A stretch of 64,000 bases of DNA from positions 2,882,001 through 2,946,000 of the forward strand of contig NZ_CP045404.1 of NCBI RefSeq assembly GCF_009363715.1, given 5' to 3'. This DNA comes from Roseovarius sp. THAF9. GTDB taxonomy: Bacteria > Pseudomonadota > Alphaproteobacteria > Rhodobacterales > Rhodobacteraceae. Numbering within the stretch: position 1 is the stretch's first letter; every line of letters begins with the position of its first letter. Below are positions 44,979 through 53,209 of the stretch, piece by piece. Under the pieces are notes generated by a model. That model saw only the letters and a list, made by a program, of their open reading frames with translations. It had not been told where the DNA came from and made no database searches. A program made the position numbers and the translations under genes.

Positions 44979-46220
44979 ATGAGTAGTGTGCAAAAACAAC
45001 CCGAATCCAGCCCGATCACGGCGTGCACCATCAGCCGTGACGTGCAGGATTTCGACCTGTTGATCGAGGACATGGAAACCGCCCTGGGTGAGGCATGGGG
45101 CGATCTTGGCTTCGCCGAGGCGCTGGCCTTTCTCAACCAGCCCGAGGCCGACGGTCTCGAGTTCGTGGCGCTGGCCATCGACGCCAGCGACGAGGACGAG
45201 ATCGGACTGCTCAGCGAGATCATCACCATGGCCAAGGCGCGCGGGATCAAGGTGATCCTCATCGCCGAGGATGTCAGCCCAGCGTCGCTGCACCAGCTTC
45301 TGCGCCAGGGCGCGGATGAATTCGTCCCCTACCCTCTGCCCGAGAACGAGCTGCAGGCCGCGATCGACCGCCTGCATCGCAGCGAAACCACCGCACCCGC
45401 CGCCACCGCCGCCGCCCCATTCGGCGATTCGAGCAGTCCGGGCGACGGGGTTCTGCTGGCGGTTCAGGGCCTTGCCGGCGGCACCGGCGCCACGACCCTG
45501 GCGGTGAACCTGGCCTGGGAACTGGCCTCTGTCTCCAAGACCGACGCCCCGCGCGTCTGCATTCTCGACCTCGGCCTGCAAACCGGCTCGGTCGCCACCT
45601 ATCTCGACCTGCCGCGCAAGGATGTGGTCTACGAAATGTGGGCCGACACCGACTCGATGGACGAGGATATCTTCAAGCAGGCGCTGGTCTCCTTCGACGA
45701 AAAGCTATGGGTTCTGACCGCGCCCACCGACATCCTGCCGCTCGACATGATCACGCCCGAGGACGTGCAGCGTGTTCTCGACATGGCCCGGGCCAAGTTC
45801 GACTATGTCATCGTCGACATGCCCAGCACCTTGGTCCAATGGACAGAAACGGTGCTGCATTCCGCGCAGATCTACTTCGCCACGCTGGAGCTCGACATGC
45901 GCTCGGCCCAGAACGCGCTGCGCCTGAAACGCGCCCTGCGCTCCGAGGACCTGCCGATCGAGAAATTGCGTTTCTGCCTCAACCGCGCGCCGAAATTCAC
46001 CGATCTGAATGGCAAGAGCCGCGTCAAACGCATGGCCGAAAGCCTGGAAATCAGCATCGAGGTGCAACTGCCCGACGGCGGCAAGCCGGTGATGCAGGCC
46101 GGCGACCACGGCACGCCGCTGGCAAGCGCCGCCGGAAAGAACCCGCTGCGCAAGGAAATCGCCAAGCTGGCGGTCTCGCTGCACGCGCTTGGCCAGAGCG
46201 ACGCCGATCAGGCCGCATAA
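44979..46220 (+). CDS. cpaE: Tad pilus localisation ATPase CpaE/TadZ
   Basis: 413 residues. An N-terminal receiver-like domain (VALAIDASDEDEIGLLSEII, VILIAEDVSPASLHQLLRQG) precedes a ParA/MinD-like domain from about 155. The Walker A region reads GLAGGTGATT (164-173): the usual signature lysine pair is missing, as in known TadZ proteins. ILDLGLQTGSVATYLDL is the next motif. TadZ places the pilus machine at a cell pole. The start MSSVQKQPES is the best fit; other in-frame ATGs upstream would place the start inside the terminator region. Confidence 0.92.
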   Translation: MSSVQKQPESSPITACTISRDVQDFDLLIEDMETALGEAWGDLGFAEALAFLNQPEADGLEFVALAIDASDEDEIGLLSEIITMAKARGIKVILIAEDVSPASLHQLLRQGADEFVPYPLPENELQAAIDRLHRSETTAPAATAAAPFGDSSSPGDGVLLAVQGLAGGTGATTLAVNLAWELASVSKTDAPRVCILDLGLQTGSVATYLDLPRKDVVYEMWADTDSMDEDIFKQALVSFDEKLWVLTAPTDILPLDMITPEDVQRVLDMARAKFDYVIVDMPSTLVQWTETVLHSAQIYFATLELDMRSAQNALRLKRALRSEDLPIEKLRFCLNRAPKFTDLNGKSRVKRMAESLEISIEVQLPDGGKPVMQAGDHGTPLASAAGKNPLRKEIAKLAVSLHALGQSDADQAA

Positions 46221-46233
46221 AGGAAGTTAACCA

Positions 46234-47682
46234 ATGTTCTCGCGATACAAGAAGACGACCGAAGGCGCCCAGCCGGTCAAGGCCGCCAAGGCCGCGGCGA
46301 CCGTTGAGGCGCCCAAGACAGCCCCGGTGGAACAGGCCCAAAGCGTTTCGCTGCGCAAGCCGCTCCAGAAAGCGGCGGCGACCGCCGCGCCGCAGGACAA
46401 GGACCGCAAGCGCAAGGAACGTCTGTCCGAAATCAAGATCGAACTGCACCGCGCGCTTCTGGACAACCTGAATCTCGGTGCGCTGGAAAGTGCGACAGAG
46501 GCCGACCTGCGCGCGGAGATCGCGTCGATTGCAGGCGAGGCGCTGGAAGAACGCAGCATCGTTCTGAACCGCGAGGATCGGACCACGCTGACGCAGGACC
46601 TCTATGACGAGGTGCGCGGCCTTGGCCCGCTGGAACCGCTGCTCAAGGACGACACCGTCAACGATATTCTGGTCAACGGACCACAGCAGGTGTTCGTGGA
46701 ACGCGCGGGCAAGCTGGAACTGACCGACACGACCTTCAAGGACGAAAAGCACCTTCTGCGGATCATCGACAAGATCGTGTCGGCCGTGGGCCGGCGCGTC
46801 GACGAATCCAACCCCTACGTCGACGCCCGTCTGCAGGACGGCTCGCGTTTCAACGCCATGGTCCCGCCTGTCGCGGTGGATGGCAGCCTGGTGTCCATTC
46901 GTAAGTTCAAGAAGGACAAGCTGGGTATCGACGACCTCGTGAATTTCGGCGCCTTTTCCGAGGAAATGGCCGCCTATCTTCAGGCCGCTGTCGCCACCCG
47001 CCTCAACGTGATCGTCTCGGGCGGCACGGGTTCGGGTAAGACGACCACGCTCAACGCCCTGTCGTCCTTTATCGACAATTCCGAACGCATCCTGACCATC
47101 GAGGATACCGCGGAACTTCAGCTGCAACAGATCCACGTGGGCCGGATGGAAAGCCGCCCGCCCAACGTCGAGGGCAAGGGCGAGGTCAGTCCCCGCGACT
47201 GTCTGAAAAACGCCCTGCGGATGCGCCCCGACCGCATCATCGTGGGTGAGACGCGCGGCGAGGAAGTGATCGACATGCTTCAGGCCATGAACACCGGCCA
47301 CGACGGATCCATGACCACGATCCACGCCAACAACCCGCGCGACGGCATCAGCCGTCTGGAAAACATGGTTGCCATGGCCGGTATCGAGATGCCGCTCAAG
47401 GCCGTGCGCAGCCAGATCGCGTCGGCCGTGAACCTTCTGGTGCAGGCCAGCCGCTTGCAGGATGGCTCGCGCCGGATGACCTCGATCACCGAGATCACCG
47501 GGATGGAAGGCGACGTGATTTCCATGCAGGAGATTTTCCGCTTCCAGCGCGTCGGCCTGACACCGGAAAACAAGATCATCGGCCATTTCACCGGCACCGG
47601 TGTGCGGTCGAACTATTCAGAACGGTTCCGCTTGTGGGGGTATGACCTGCCGCCCAGCATCTATGAACCCGTGGGAGAGTAA
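46234..47682 (+). CDS. cpaF: Tad pilus assembly ATPase CpaF/TadA
   Basis: 482 residues of the type II/IV secretion ATPase class. The Walker [10 protein letters not shown] lies around residues 263-271, preceded by LNVIVSG; the His and Asp boxes and Walker B are in [15 protein letters not shown] and [14 protein letters not shown]. It powers pilin assembly. The first 70 residues are an Ala/Lys-rich variable tail. It follows cpaE by 13 bases and is followed by tadB after five. Confidence 0.97.
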   Translation: MFSRYKKTTEGAQPVKAAKAAATVEAPKTAPVEQAQSVSLRKPLQKAAATAAPQDKDRKRKERLSEIKIELHRALLDNLNLGALESATEADLRAEIASIAGEALEERSIVLNREDRTTLTQDLYDEVRGLGPLEPLLKDDTVNDILVNGPQQVFVERAGKLELTDTTFKDEKHLLRIIDKIVSAVGRRVDESNPYVDARLQDGSRFNAMVPPVAVDGSLVSIRKFKKDKLGIDDLVNFGAFSEEMAAYLQAAVATRLNVIVSGGTGSGKTTTLNALSSFIDNSERILTIEDTAELQLQQIHVGRMESRPPNVEGKGEVSPRDCLKNALRMRPDRIIVGETRGEEVIDMLQAMNTGHDGSMTTIHANNPRDGISRLENMVAMAGIEMPLKAVRSQIASAVNLLVQASRLQDGSRRMTSITEITGMEGDVISMQEIFRFQRVGLTPENKIIGHFTGTGVRSNYSERFRLWGYDLPPSIYEPVGE

Positions 47683-47687
47683 ACGCC

Positions 47688-48656
47688 ATGTCTATCAGTG
47701 CAGAGCCAATCATTTACGGCCTAATCTTCATCGGGATCATGGTCCTGGTGCAGGGTCTTTACCTGACCGTCTTCGGACGCTCTATCAGCCTCAACAATCG
47801 CGTGAACCGCCGGCTGGAAATGCTCGACAAGAGCGGCAACCGCGAAGAGGTGATGGAAAAGCTGCGCAAGGAGATGGAACAGCATCTCAAGGCGCGCAAG
47901 ATCCCGCTTTACTCGATCCTCGCGACCAAGGCCCAGATGGGGGCCATCGCGTTTTCGCCCAAGCAGTTGATGATGCTGATGGTGGCCTGTGCCTTCATCG
48001 CTTTCATCGGCCTGTCGGTCGGCACCAGCACGGCCTTGCCCGTGCGTGTCCTCGTTTCTCTTGCGATGGGCGTGGGCGGCATTTTCGTCTGGGTCAACAT
48101 GAAGGCCGGCAAACGCATGGCCATGCTGGAAGAGCAGTTGCCCGACGCCATTGAACTCATGGTTCGCTCGCTTCGCGTCGGCCATCCCTTCACCTCGGCC
48201 ATTTCCATTGTCGCCAACGAGGTCGCCGACCCGCTGGCCACCGAGTTCGGCGTCATCGCCGACGAGGCCGCCTATGGTCGCGACATCGGCGAGGCGCTCA
48301 AGGACATGGCCGAACGTCTGGACATGCAGGATTTGCGCTTTCTTGCCGTGGCCGTGACCATCCAGCAGCAATCGGGCGGTAACCTGGCCGAGATCCTGGA
48401 TGGCCTGGCCAAGGTGATCCGCGCCCGCTTCCGCCTGTTCCGCCGCGTCAAGGCCATCACCGCCGAGGCGAAATGGTCCGGCAAGTTCCTGTCGGGTTTC
48501 CCGATCCTCGCGCTGATCGCGATCCAGATGATCAAGCCGGACTATTACGACGAGGCGATGGAACACCCCTACTTCATCCCGGCCTGCCTGGCCGTGGGCG
48601 GCTTCCTCATCGCGAACCTGTTCGTGATGCGCGCCCTCGTGAACATCAAAGTGTAA
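47688..48656 (+). CDS. tadB: Tad pilus inner-membrane protein TadB
   Basis: 322 residues with a T2SSF domain in its second half. Helices lie at about 6-26, 88-130 and the C-terminus. MEEQLPDAIELMVRSLRVGH-like text (here LEEQLPDAIELMVRSLRVG) and DLRFLAVAVTIQQQSGGNLAEILD are diagnostic of the TadB/TadC platform family. It forms the inner-membrane platform on which TadA acts, together with TadC. Coupled closely to cpaF and tadC. Confidence 0.95.
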   Translation: MSISAEPIIYGLIFIGIMVLVQGLYLTVFGRSISLNNRVNRRLEMLDKSGNREEVMEKLRKEMEQHLKARKIPLYSILATKAQMGAIAFSPKQLMMLMVACAFIAFIGLSVGTSTALPVRVLVSLAMGVGGIFVWVNMKAGKRMAMLEEQLPDAIELMVRSLRVGHPFTSAISIVANEVADPLATEFGVIADEAAYGRDIGEALKDMAERLDMQDLRFLAVAVTIQQQSGGNLAEILDGLAKVIRARFRLFRRVKAITAEAKWSGKFLSGFPILALIAIQMIKPDYYDEAMEHPYFIPACLAVGGFLIANLFVMRALVNIKV

Positions 48657-48667
48657 AGGCCACGACC

Positions 48668-49648
48668 ATGTTGGACACGATTTCACAGTTCATGACCGAT
48701 ACGCTGGGCCCATTCGGCCCGCTGATCGCGGTGGGCACACTGGGCCTGCTTCTGGTCATCATGACGATCCCGATCCTGATCCGCGAGTCGAACGATCCGC
48801 TGGACAAGATCAAGAAGCAGTCGCGCAGCGGCCTGTCGACAGAGGACCAGAAGAAAAAGCTGCGCACCGGTCAGCGCAACGAGAAGCTGGACAAGTATGC
48901 GAAGTTCCTCGAACCCGAGGATGAAAAGCAGCTCAGCCAGATCCGCCTGACCCTGATGCAGGCCGGCTATCGCGGTCGCGACGCCGTGCGCTATTTCCAC
49001 TTCGCGCAGTTTGCGCTCGGCATCGGCTTTCTGATCCTAGGCGTGCTCTACTTCATCGTGTTCCTCGCGGGCAACGACGATACCACGACCCAGCAGACGC
49101 TGATGTACATCCTTGGCCCCGGCGGCATCGGCTACATGATCCCCAAGTACTGGGTGACCAAGCGCCAGCAGCAGCGCCAGCAGGAAATCGAGGAGGGCTT
49201 TCCCGACAGCCTCGACATGATGCTGACCTGCGTCGAGGCGGGCCAGTCGCTCGACCAGGCGATCATCCGGGTGTCCAAAGAAATCCGCGCCTCCTACCCC
49301 GCGCTCTCCGAGGAATTCGAGATCGTCTCGCACCAGATCAAGGCCGGCCGCGACAAGCCCTCGGTCCTGAACGAGATGGCCGAACGCTGCGGCGTGCAGG
49401 ATATTTCCAGCTTTGTAACCGTGCTTGTGCAATCACAATCCTTCGGCACCTCGATCGCCGACGCCCTGCGCGTCTATGCCGGCGAGATGCGTGACAAACG
49501 GGTCATGCGGGCCGAAGAAAAGGCCAACAAGCTGCCGACGAAGATGACATTGGCCACGATGATGCTTACAGTGCCACCATTGCTGATCATTCTGGTCGGC
49601 CCGTCGGTGTTGGGTATCATGGAACTCTTCTCGATGTCGGCCCAGTAA
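48668..49648 (+). CDS. tadC: Tad pilus inner-membrane protein TadC
   Basis: 326 residues. An N-terminal helix at about 19-37 is followed by a charged stretch, two helices near 119-160, and a T2SSF domain with GFPDSLDMMLTCVEAGQSLD and GVQDISSFVTVLVQSQSFGT. The C-terminal helix ends MMLTVPPLLIILVGPSV. It is the partner of TadB in the platform. The ATG at 48668 follows the tadB stop by 11 bases. Confidence 0.95.
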   Translation: MLDTISQFMTDTLGPFGPLIAVGTLGLLLVIMTIPILIRESNDPLDKIKKQSRSGLSTEDQKKKLRTGQRNEKLDKYAKFLEPEDEKQLSQIRLTLMQAGYRGRDAVRYFHFAQFALGIGFLILGVLYFIVFLAGNDDTTTQQTLMYILGPGGIGYMIPKYWVTKRQQQRQQEIEEGFPDSLDMMLTCVEAGQSLDQAIIRVSKEIRASYPALSEEFEIVSHQIKAGRDKPSVLNEMAERCGVQDISSFVTVLVQSQSFGTSIADALRVYAGEMRDKRVMRAEEKANKLPTKMTLATMMLTVPPLLIILVGPSVLGIMELFSMSAQ

Positions 49649-49715
49649 CTACCGGACCAAAGATAGGCAGGCCCTCAGGGGCCTGTTAACACGAATAAGA
49701 GGCGGCAAAACCGGC

Positions 49716-50276
49716 ATGGCACGAGCAGGGGTCTGGCTCCTTGTTTCCTTCGCTCTCGTCGCGGGCTGCGGCGCGGGCGCTTCGCGTGACCCTGACAATC
49801 CCTACGCCCCCGGCGTTGCAAAGGATGGCGAAGCCGTGGATTCCAAGCTGGTGGGTCACCGCCTCGTGGCCGCGGGCGAATTCGAGCTGGCGATCGACGC
49901 CTTTTCCCGCGCCGCGCTCGACGAAGGCATGAGCGCCGATGTGCTCGCGGGGCTGGGCACCGCCAATCTCGGCCTGGGGCGTCTGCACACCGCCGAACGC
50001 CTGCTGCGACAGGCCATCGAAAAGGACGAATTCTCGCCCGAAGTCTGGAACAACCTTGGCGTCGTCCTGCTGGAAAAGGGCGAAAACGGCGAGGCCGAAC
50101 AGGTTTTCAAGAAGGCCTACGCGCTCGACAATGGCCAAAGTGACTCAATCCGCGACAATTTGCGGTTAGTTCTCGCAAAATCGGAAAATTCTCTTTATAG
50201 TGAAGAGTTAGAACAAGATTATAAGCTGGTGCGGCGCGGGAGCAGCGACTACCTGATCCGCAGTATACCAGGTTGA
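49716..50276 (+). CDS. tadD: TadD-like tetratricopeptide lipoprotein
   Basis: 186 residues. Lipobox VAGC with Cys18 (MARAGVWLLVSFALVAGCG). Residues about 45-140 hold two to three TPR units (LVAAGEFELAIDAFSRAALD, LGRLHTAERLLRQAIEKDEF, VWNNLGVVLLEKGENGEAEQ). TadD acts as the pilotin-like lipoprotein for the secretin. The 3' end is AT-rich compared with the rest of the gene. It stands 67 bases after tadC. Confidence 0.88.
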   Translation: MARAGVWLLVSFALVAGCGAGASRDPDNPYAPGVAKDGEAVDSKLVGHRLVAAGEFELAIDAFSRAALDEGMSADVLAGLGTANLGLGRLHTAERLLRQAIEKDEFSPEVWNNLGVVLLEKGENGEAEQVFKKAYALDNGQSDSIRDNLRLVLAKSENSLYSEELEQDYKLVRRGSSDYLIRSIPG

Positions 50277-50304
50277 GGCAAAGGCAGTAAAAGGACGCAA
50301 AAAA

Positions 50305-51162
50305 ATGCGCCATCCTATTCTTATGTGCATCTGCGTGGGCAGCGCATTTGCCCTTTCCGCTTGTGATGATAAGGCCGGCAAGGCCGATGTGGACCGGGCC
50401 TTGTCCGATCTCAACGTCGTCGACGAAAGCAACCTCGGCGATGTCATGCTGACCGTGGCAGACCCAAACGAGTCCGTGAAATATTTCCAGCGCACGCTGG
50501 GCGAAAAGCCTGACCGCATCGACGTGCGCCGCGGCCTCGCGCAATCTCTCATTCGCGCCAAGCGCCACACCGAGGCCGTCGCGGCCTGGAAAAACGTGGT
50601 CGAGCATGAAAAATCCACCAATGACGACCAGGTGGAATACGCCGACGCACTCATTCGCAACAACGAATGGAAACGCGCCGACGAGGTGCTGGATTCCGTC
50701 CCGCCCACCCACGAGACGTTCAAGCGCTACCGGCTCGAGGCGATGATCGCCGACAGCAACCAGAACTGGAAAAAGGCCGACAGCTTCTACGAGACCGCCA
50801 TCGGCCTGACGACCACGCCCGCCAGTGTGATGAACAACTGGGGCTATTCCAAGCTGACCCGCGGCGATTTCCCCGCCGCCGAGCGCCTGTTCACCGACGC
50901 GATCCGGCAGGATGACAGCCTGTTCACCGCCAAGAACAACCTTGTGCTGGCCCGCGGCGCACAAAAGAAATATTCGCTGCCCGTCCTGCAGACCAGCCAG
51001 GAAGAGCGCGCGCAACTGCTCTACACGCTGGGCCTGTCGGCCATCAAGCAGGGCGACACCAGTATCGGCAAGGGCCTGCTGCGCGACGCCATCGACACCC
51101 ATCCCCAGCATTTCGAGGCCGCCGCGCGCAGCCTGCAAGCGTTGGAAAATAACGTCGAGTAA
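50305..51162 (+). CDS. Second tetratricopeptide lipoprotein of the Tad locus
   Basis: 285 residues. Lipobox LSAC with Cys20 (ALSACDDKAG). TPR-like helical pairs follow (VKYFQRTLGEKPDRIDVRRG, KRHTEAVAAWKNVVEHEKS, WKKADSFYETAIGLTTTPAS, RGDFPAAERLFTDAI). It resembles TadD paralogues in Rhodobacterales Tad loci. It probably acts with TadD on the periplasmic side, as scaffold or pilotin. It is 28 bases after tadD and 21 before the peptidase gene. Confidence 0.85.
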   Translation: MRHPILMCICVGSAFALSACDDKAGKADVDRALSDLNVVDESNLGDVMLTVADPNESVKYFQRTLGEKPDRIDVRRGLAQSLIRAKRHTEAVAAWKNVVEHEKSTNDDQVEYADALIRNNEWKRADEVLDSVPPTHETFKRYRLEAMIADSNQNWKKADSFYETAIGLTTTPASVMNNWGYSKLTRGDFPAAERLFTDAIRQDDSLFTAKNNLVLARGAQKKYSLPVLQTSQEERAQLLYTLGLSAIKQGDTSIGKGLLRDAIDTHPQHFEAAARSLQALENNVE

Positions 51163-51183
51163 CCGGCAGACGAGGCGCGGGCC

Positions 51184-51690
51184 ATGCCCTTTGATATCAC
51201 CAGCTGGGCGGCGCTCTGGTTCCTGCCTTTCGTCACCCCGGTCTGTCTCTGGGTGATGTGGAGCGACCTCAAGGCCATGCGCATTCCCAATACTTCGGTG
51301 CTGACGCTGGCGGGGATCTTCGTGATCGTGGGCCTCTGGGCCGTCACCCCCTTCTGGCCGGACTACGCATGGCGCATTGCGATCATGGTCTTCGCGCTGG
51401 TGATCGGTTTCATCGCCAATGCCGGCGGGCTGATGGGCGCGGGTGACAGCAAGTTCATCGCCGCCGCGGCCTCCTTCATCGCCCCCGCCGACTGGCGGAT
51501 CATTATGTTTCTCTTTGCCGCCAACCTCCTGGCCTGTTTCGTCACGCACCGCCTCGCGAAACACACGCCGCTGCGCCGGCTCGCCCCCGACTGGGTCAGC
51601 TGGGACCGCGGCAAGAAGTTCCCCATGGGCTTTGCCCTGGGTGCGACACTGGTGATCTATCTCGGCCTCGGCGCCGCCTACGGCGCCTGA
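51184..51690 (+). CDS. cpaA: Prepilin peptidase TadV/CpaA
   Basis: 168 residues with about four to five transmembrane helices. The two catalytic aspartates are Asp28 in WSDLKAMRIPN and Asp88 in the GxGD motif (MGAGDSKF). It lacks the N-methylating domain, as expected for the short TadV type. It should process the two Flp pilins after Gly14. The position at the end of the locus, rather than next to flp, is less common. RBS and start are not in doubt. Confidence 0.93.
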   Translation: MPFDITSWAALWFLPFVTPVCLWVMWSDLKAMRIPNTSVLTLAGIFVIVGLWAVTPFWPDYAWRIAIMVFALVIGFIANAGGLMGAGDSKFIAAAASFIAPADWRIIMFLFAANLLACFVTHRLAKHTPLRRLAPDWVSWDRGKKFPMGFALGATLVIYLGLGAAYGA

Positions 51691-51821
51691 GGCGCCTGCC
51701 CCAACGACGCCCGCGAGAGACCACAATTTCCGCATGATTTGATGCCATCCTGCCCCGGATTGCGCCGCTCAACGCGGTGCCTGAGACATGTCAACTTGTT
51801 GAAGAAAACGGGCAGAAAACC

Positions 51822-53132
51822 ATGAACATGCAAGTGACCAGCGGCGTCCAGCCGCCCCCGCCGCCTTCCGGGCTCGACGAAATGCAGCTTCCCATCGTGA
51901 TGATGCGGGACATCCTGCTGAAAACCATGTTCCGCAAGAACCTGGACATGGTCAGCGAAATCTCCGAGGCGATCTGCCTGCCCCGCGCCGTCACGCAGGA
52001 ACTGGTGGACATGGCCCGCCAGCAACGCCTGCTCGAGGCGACCGGCACGCTCAACGCCAATTCGGGCGGCGAAATGGGCTTTCAGTTGACCGATGCGGGC
52101 AAGTCCCGTGCGCTCGACGCCCTGTCGCAATCGGAATATTTCGGCGCCATGCCGGTGCCGCTGGCCGTCTACCGCGAACAGGTCAAGCGCCAGTCGATCC
52201 GCAACATCCAGATCACCCGGGACGAACTGACCGGCGCGATGGGGCACCTGGTGCTGCCCGACGACCTGCTCGATCACCTCGGCCCCGCGGTGTCGGCCGG
52301 CCGCTCGATCCTGATGTATGGCCCGCCCGGCAACGGGAAATCCTCGATCTCGAACGGCATCCGCGACGCGATGGGCGACAAGATCTATGTCCCCCGCGCC
52401 ATCGAATACGCGGGCCAGGTCATCACCGTCTACGACCCCATCGTGCATTCCAAGGCCGAGGTCGAGGTCGATGACCCCAACTCCCTGCGCCGCAAGCGCA
52501 CCTTCGACACCCGCTACGTACGCTGCGAGCGGCCCACGGTCATCACCGGGGGTGAGCTGTCGCTCTCGATGCTTGACCTGGTCTACAACCCGACCGCACG
52601 GACCTACCAGGCGCCGCTGCAGCTCAAATCAACGGGGGGCATCTTCATCGTCGACGACCTTGGCCGCCAGGCCGAGCCGCCGCAAAGCCTCGTCAACCGC
52701 TGGATCGTCCCGCTGGAGGAATCCAAGGACATCCTCGCCCTGCAATCGGGCGAGAAATTCGAGGTGCCGTTCGACACGCTGGTCATTTTCTCGACCAACT
52801 TCCACCCCAACGAGATCTTCGACCAGGCCGCCCTGCGCCGGATCTTCTTCAAGATCAAGATCGACGGGCCGAACCAGCAGGATTTCCTCAAGATCTTCGC
52901 GATGGTGGCCAAGAAGCGCGGCATGCCGCTGGACGAGGACACCCTGCTGCACCTTCTGAAGGTCAAGTACCCGACCATCGACAACGTCTACGCCAACTAC
53001 CAGCCGATCTTCCTCATCGACCAGATGATCTCGATCTGCGAATTCGAGGGCATCCCCTATCAGATGCGCCCCGACCTGCTCGATCGCGCCTGGGCGAACA
53101 TGTTCGTCAAGAACGAAAAGATCGTGAAGTAA
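51822..53132 (+). CDS. AAA+ ATPase with N-terminal winged-helix-like region, function unknown
   Basis: 436 residues. The core has a Walker A GPPGNGKSS (167-175), a Walker B GGIFIVDDLG (272-281) and a sensor-1 region VIFSTNF with an arginine-rich RRIFFK after it, so it should hydrolyse ATP. Residues about 30-105 (MVSEISEAICLPRAVTQELV, RQQRLLEATG, GFQLTDAGKSRALDAL) look like a winged-helix DNA- or protein-binding domain. A proline-rich stretch opens the protein. It lies 130 bases after cpaA and is seen near Tad loci in relatives, from memory. A MoxR-like or regulatory role is possible; no specific function is known to me. The stop is followed by a double hairpin. Confidence 0.85.
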   Translation: MNMQVTSGVQPPPPPSGLDEMQLPIVMMRDILLKTMFRKNLDMVSEISEAICLPRAVTQELVDMARQQRLLEATGTLNANSGGEMGFQLTDAGKSRALDALSQSEYFGAMPVPLAVYREQVKRQSIRNIQITRDELTGAMGHLVLPDDLLDHLGPAVSAGRSILMYGPPGNGKSSISNGIRDAMGDKIYVPRAIEYAGQVITVYDPIVHSKAEVEVDDPNSLRRKRTFDTRYVRCERPTVITGGELSLSMLDLVYNPTARTYQAPLQLKSTGGIFIVDDLGRQAEPPQSLVNRWIVPLEESKDILALQSGEKFEVPFDTLVIFSTNFHPNEIFDQAALRRIFFKIKIDGPNQQDFLKIFAMVAKKRGMPLDEDTLLHLLKVKYPTIDNVYANYQPIFLIDQMISICEFEGIPYQMRPDLLDRAWANMFVKNEKIVK

Positions 53133-53138
53133 GCGCCG

Positions 53139-53187
53139 CCCGGAGTTTTCCAAAAACTCCGGGCAAAACTTTTCCTGAAAAGTTTTG
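53139..53187. terminator. Tandem pair of A/T-core hairpins
   Basis: CCCGGAGTTTT/AAAACTCCGGG (53139-53163) is followed directly by CAAAACTTTTC/GAAAAGTTTTG (53164-53187). Both are perfect stems of 11 bp with tiny loops. They lie between the AAA+ ATPase and the helicase gene and probably end transcription from the left. The same arrangement recurs at 60394-60439. Confidence 0.75.
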
Positions 53188-53209
53188 CGGTTCCGCCTAC
53201 ATCTGGCGG

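Noticed and set aside
49668..49685. Terminator after tadC
   Set aside because: CAGGCCC/GGGCCTG forms a short stem but no T-run follows, and tadD begins close by on the same strand, so it was not called.
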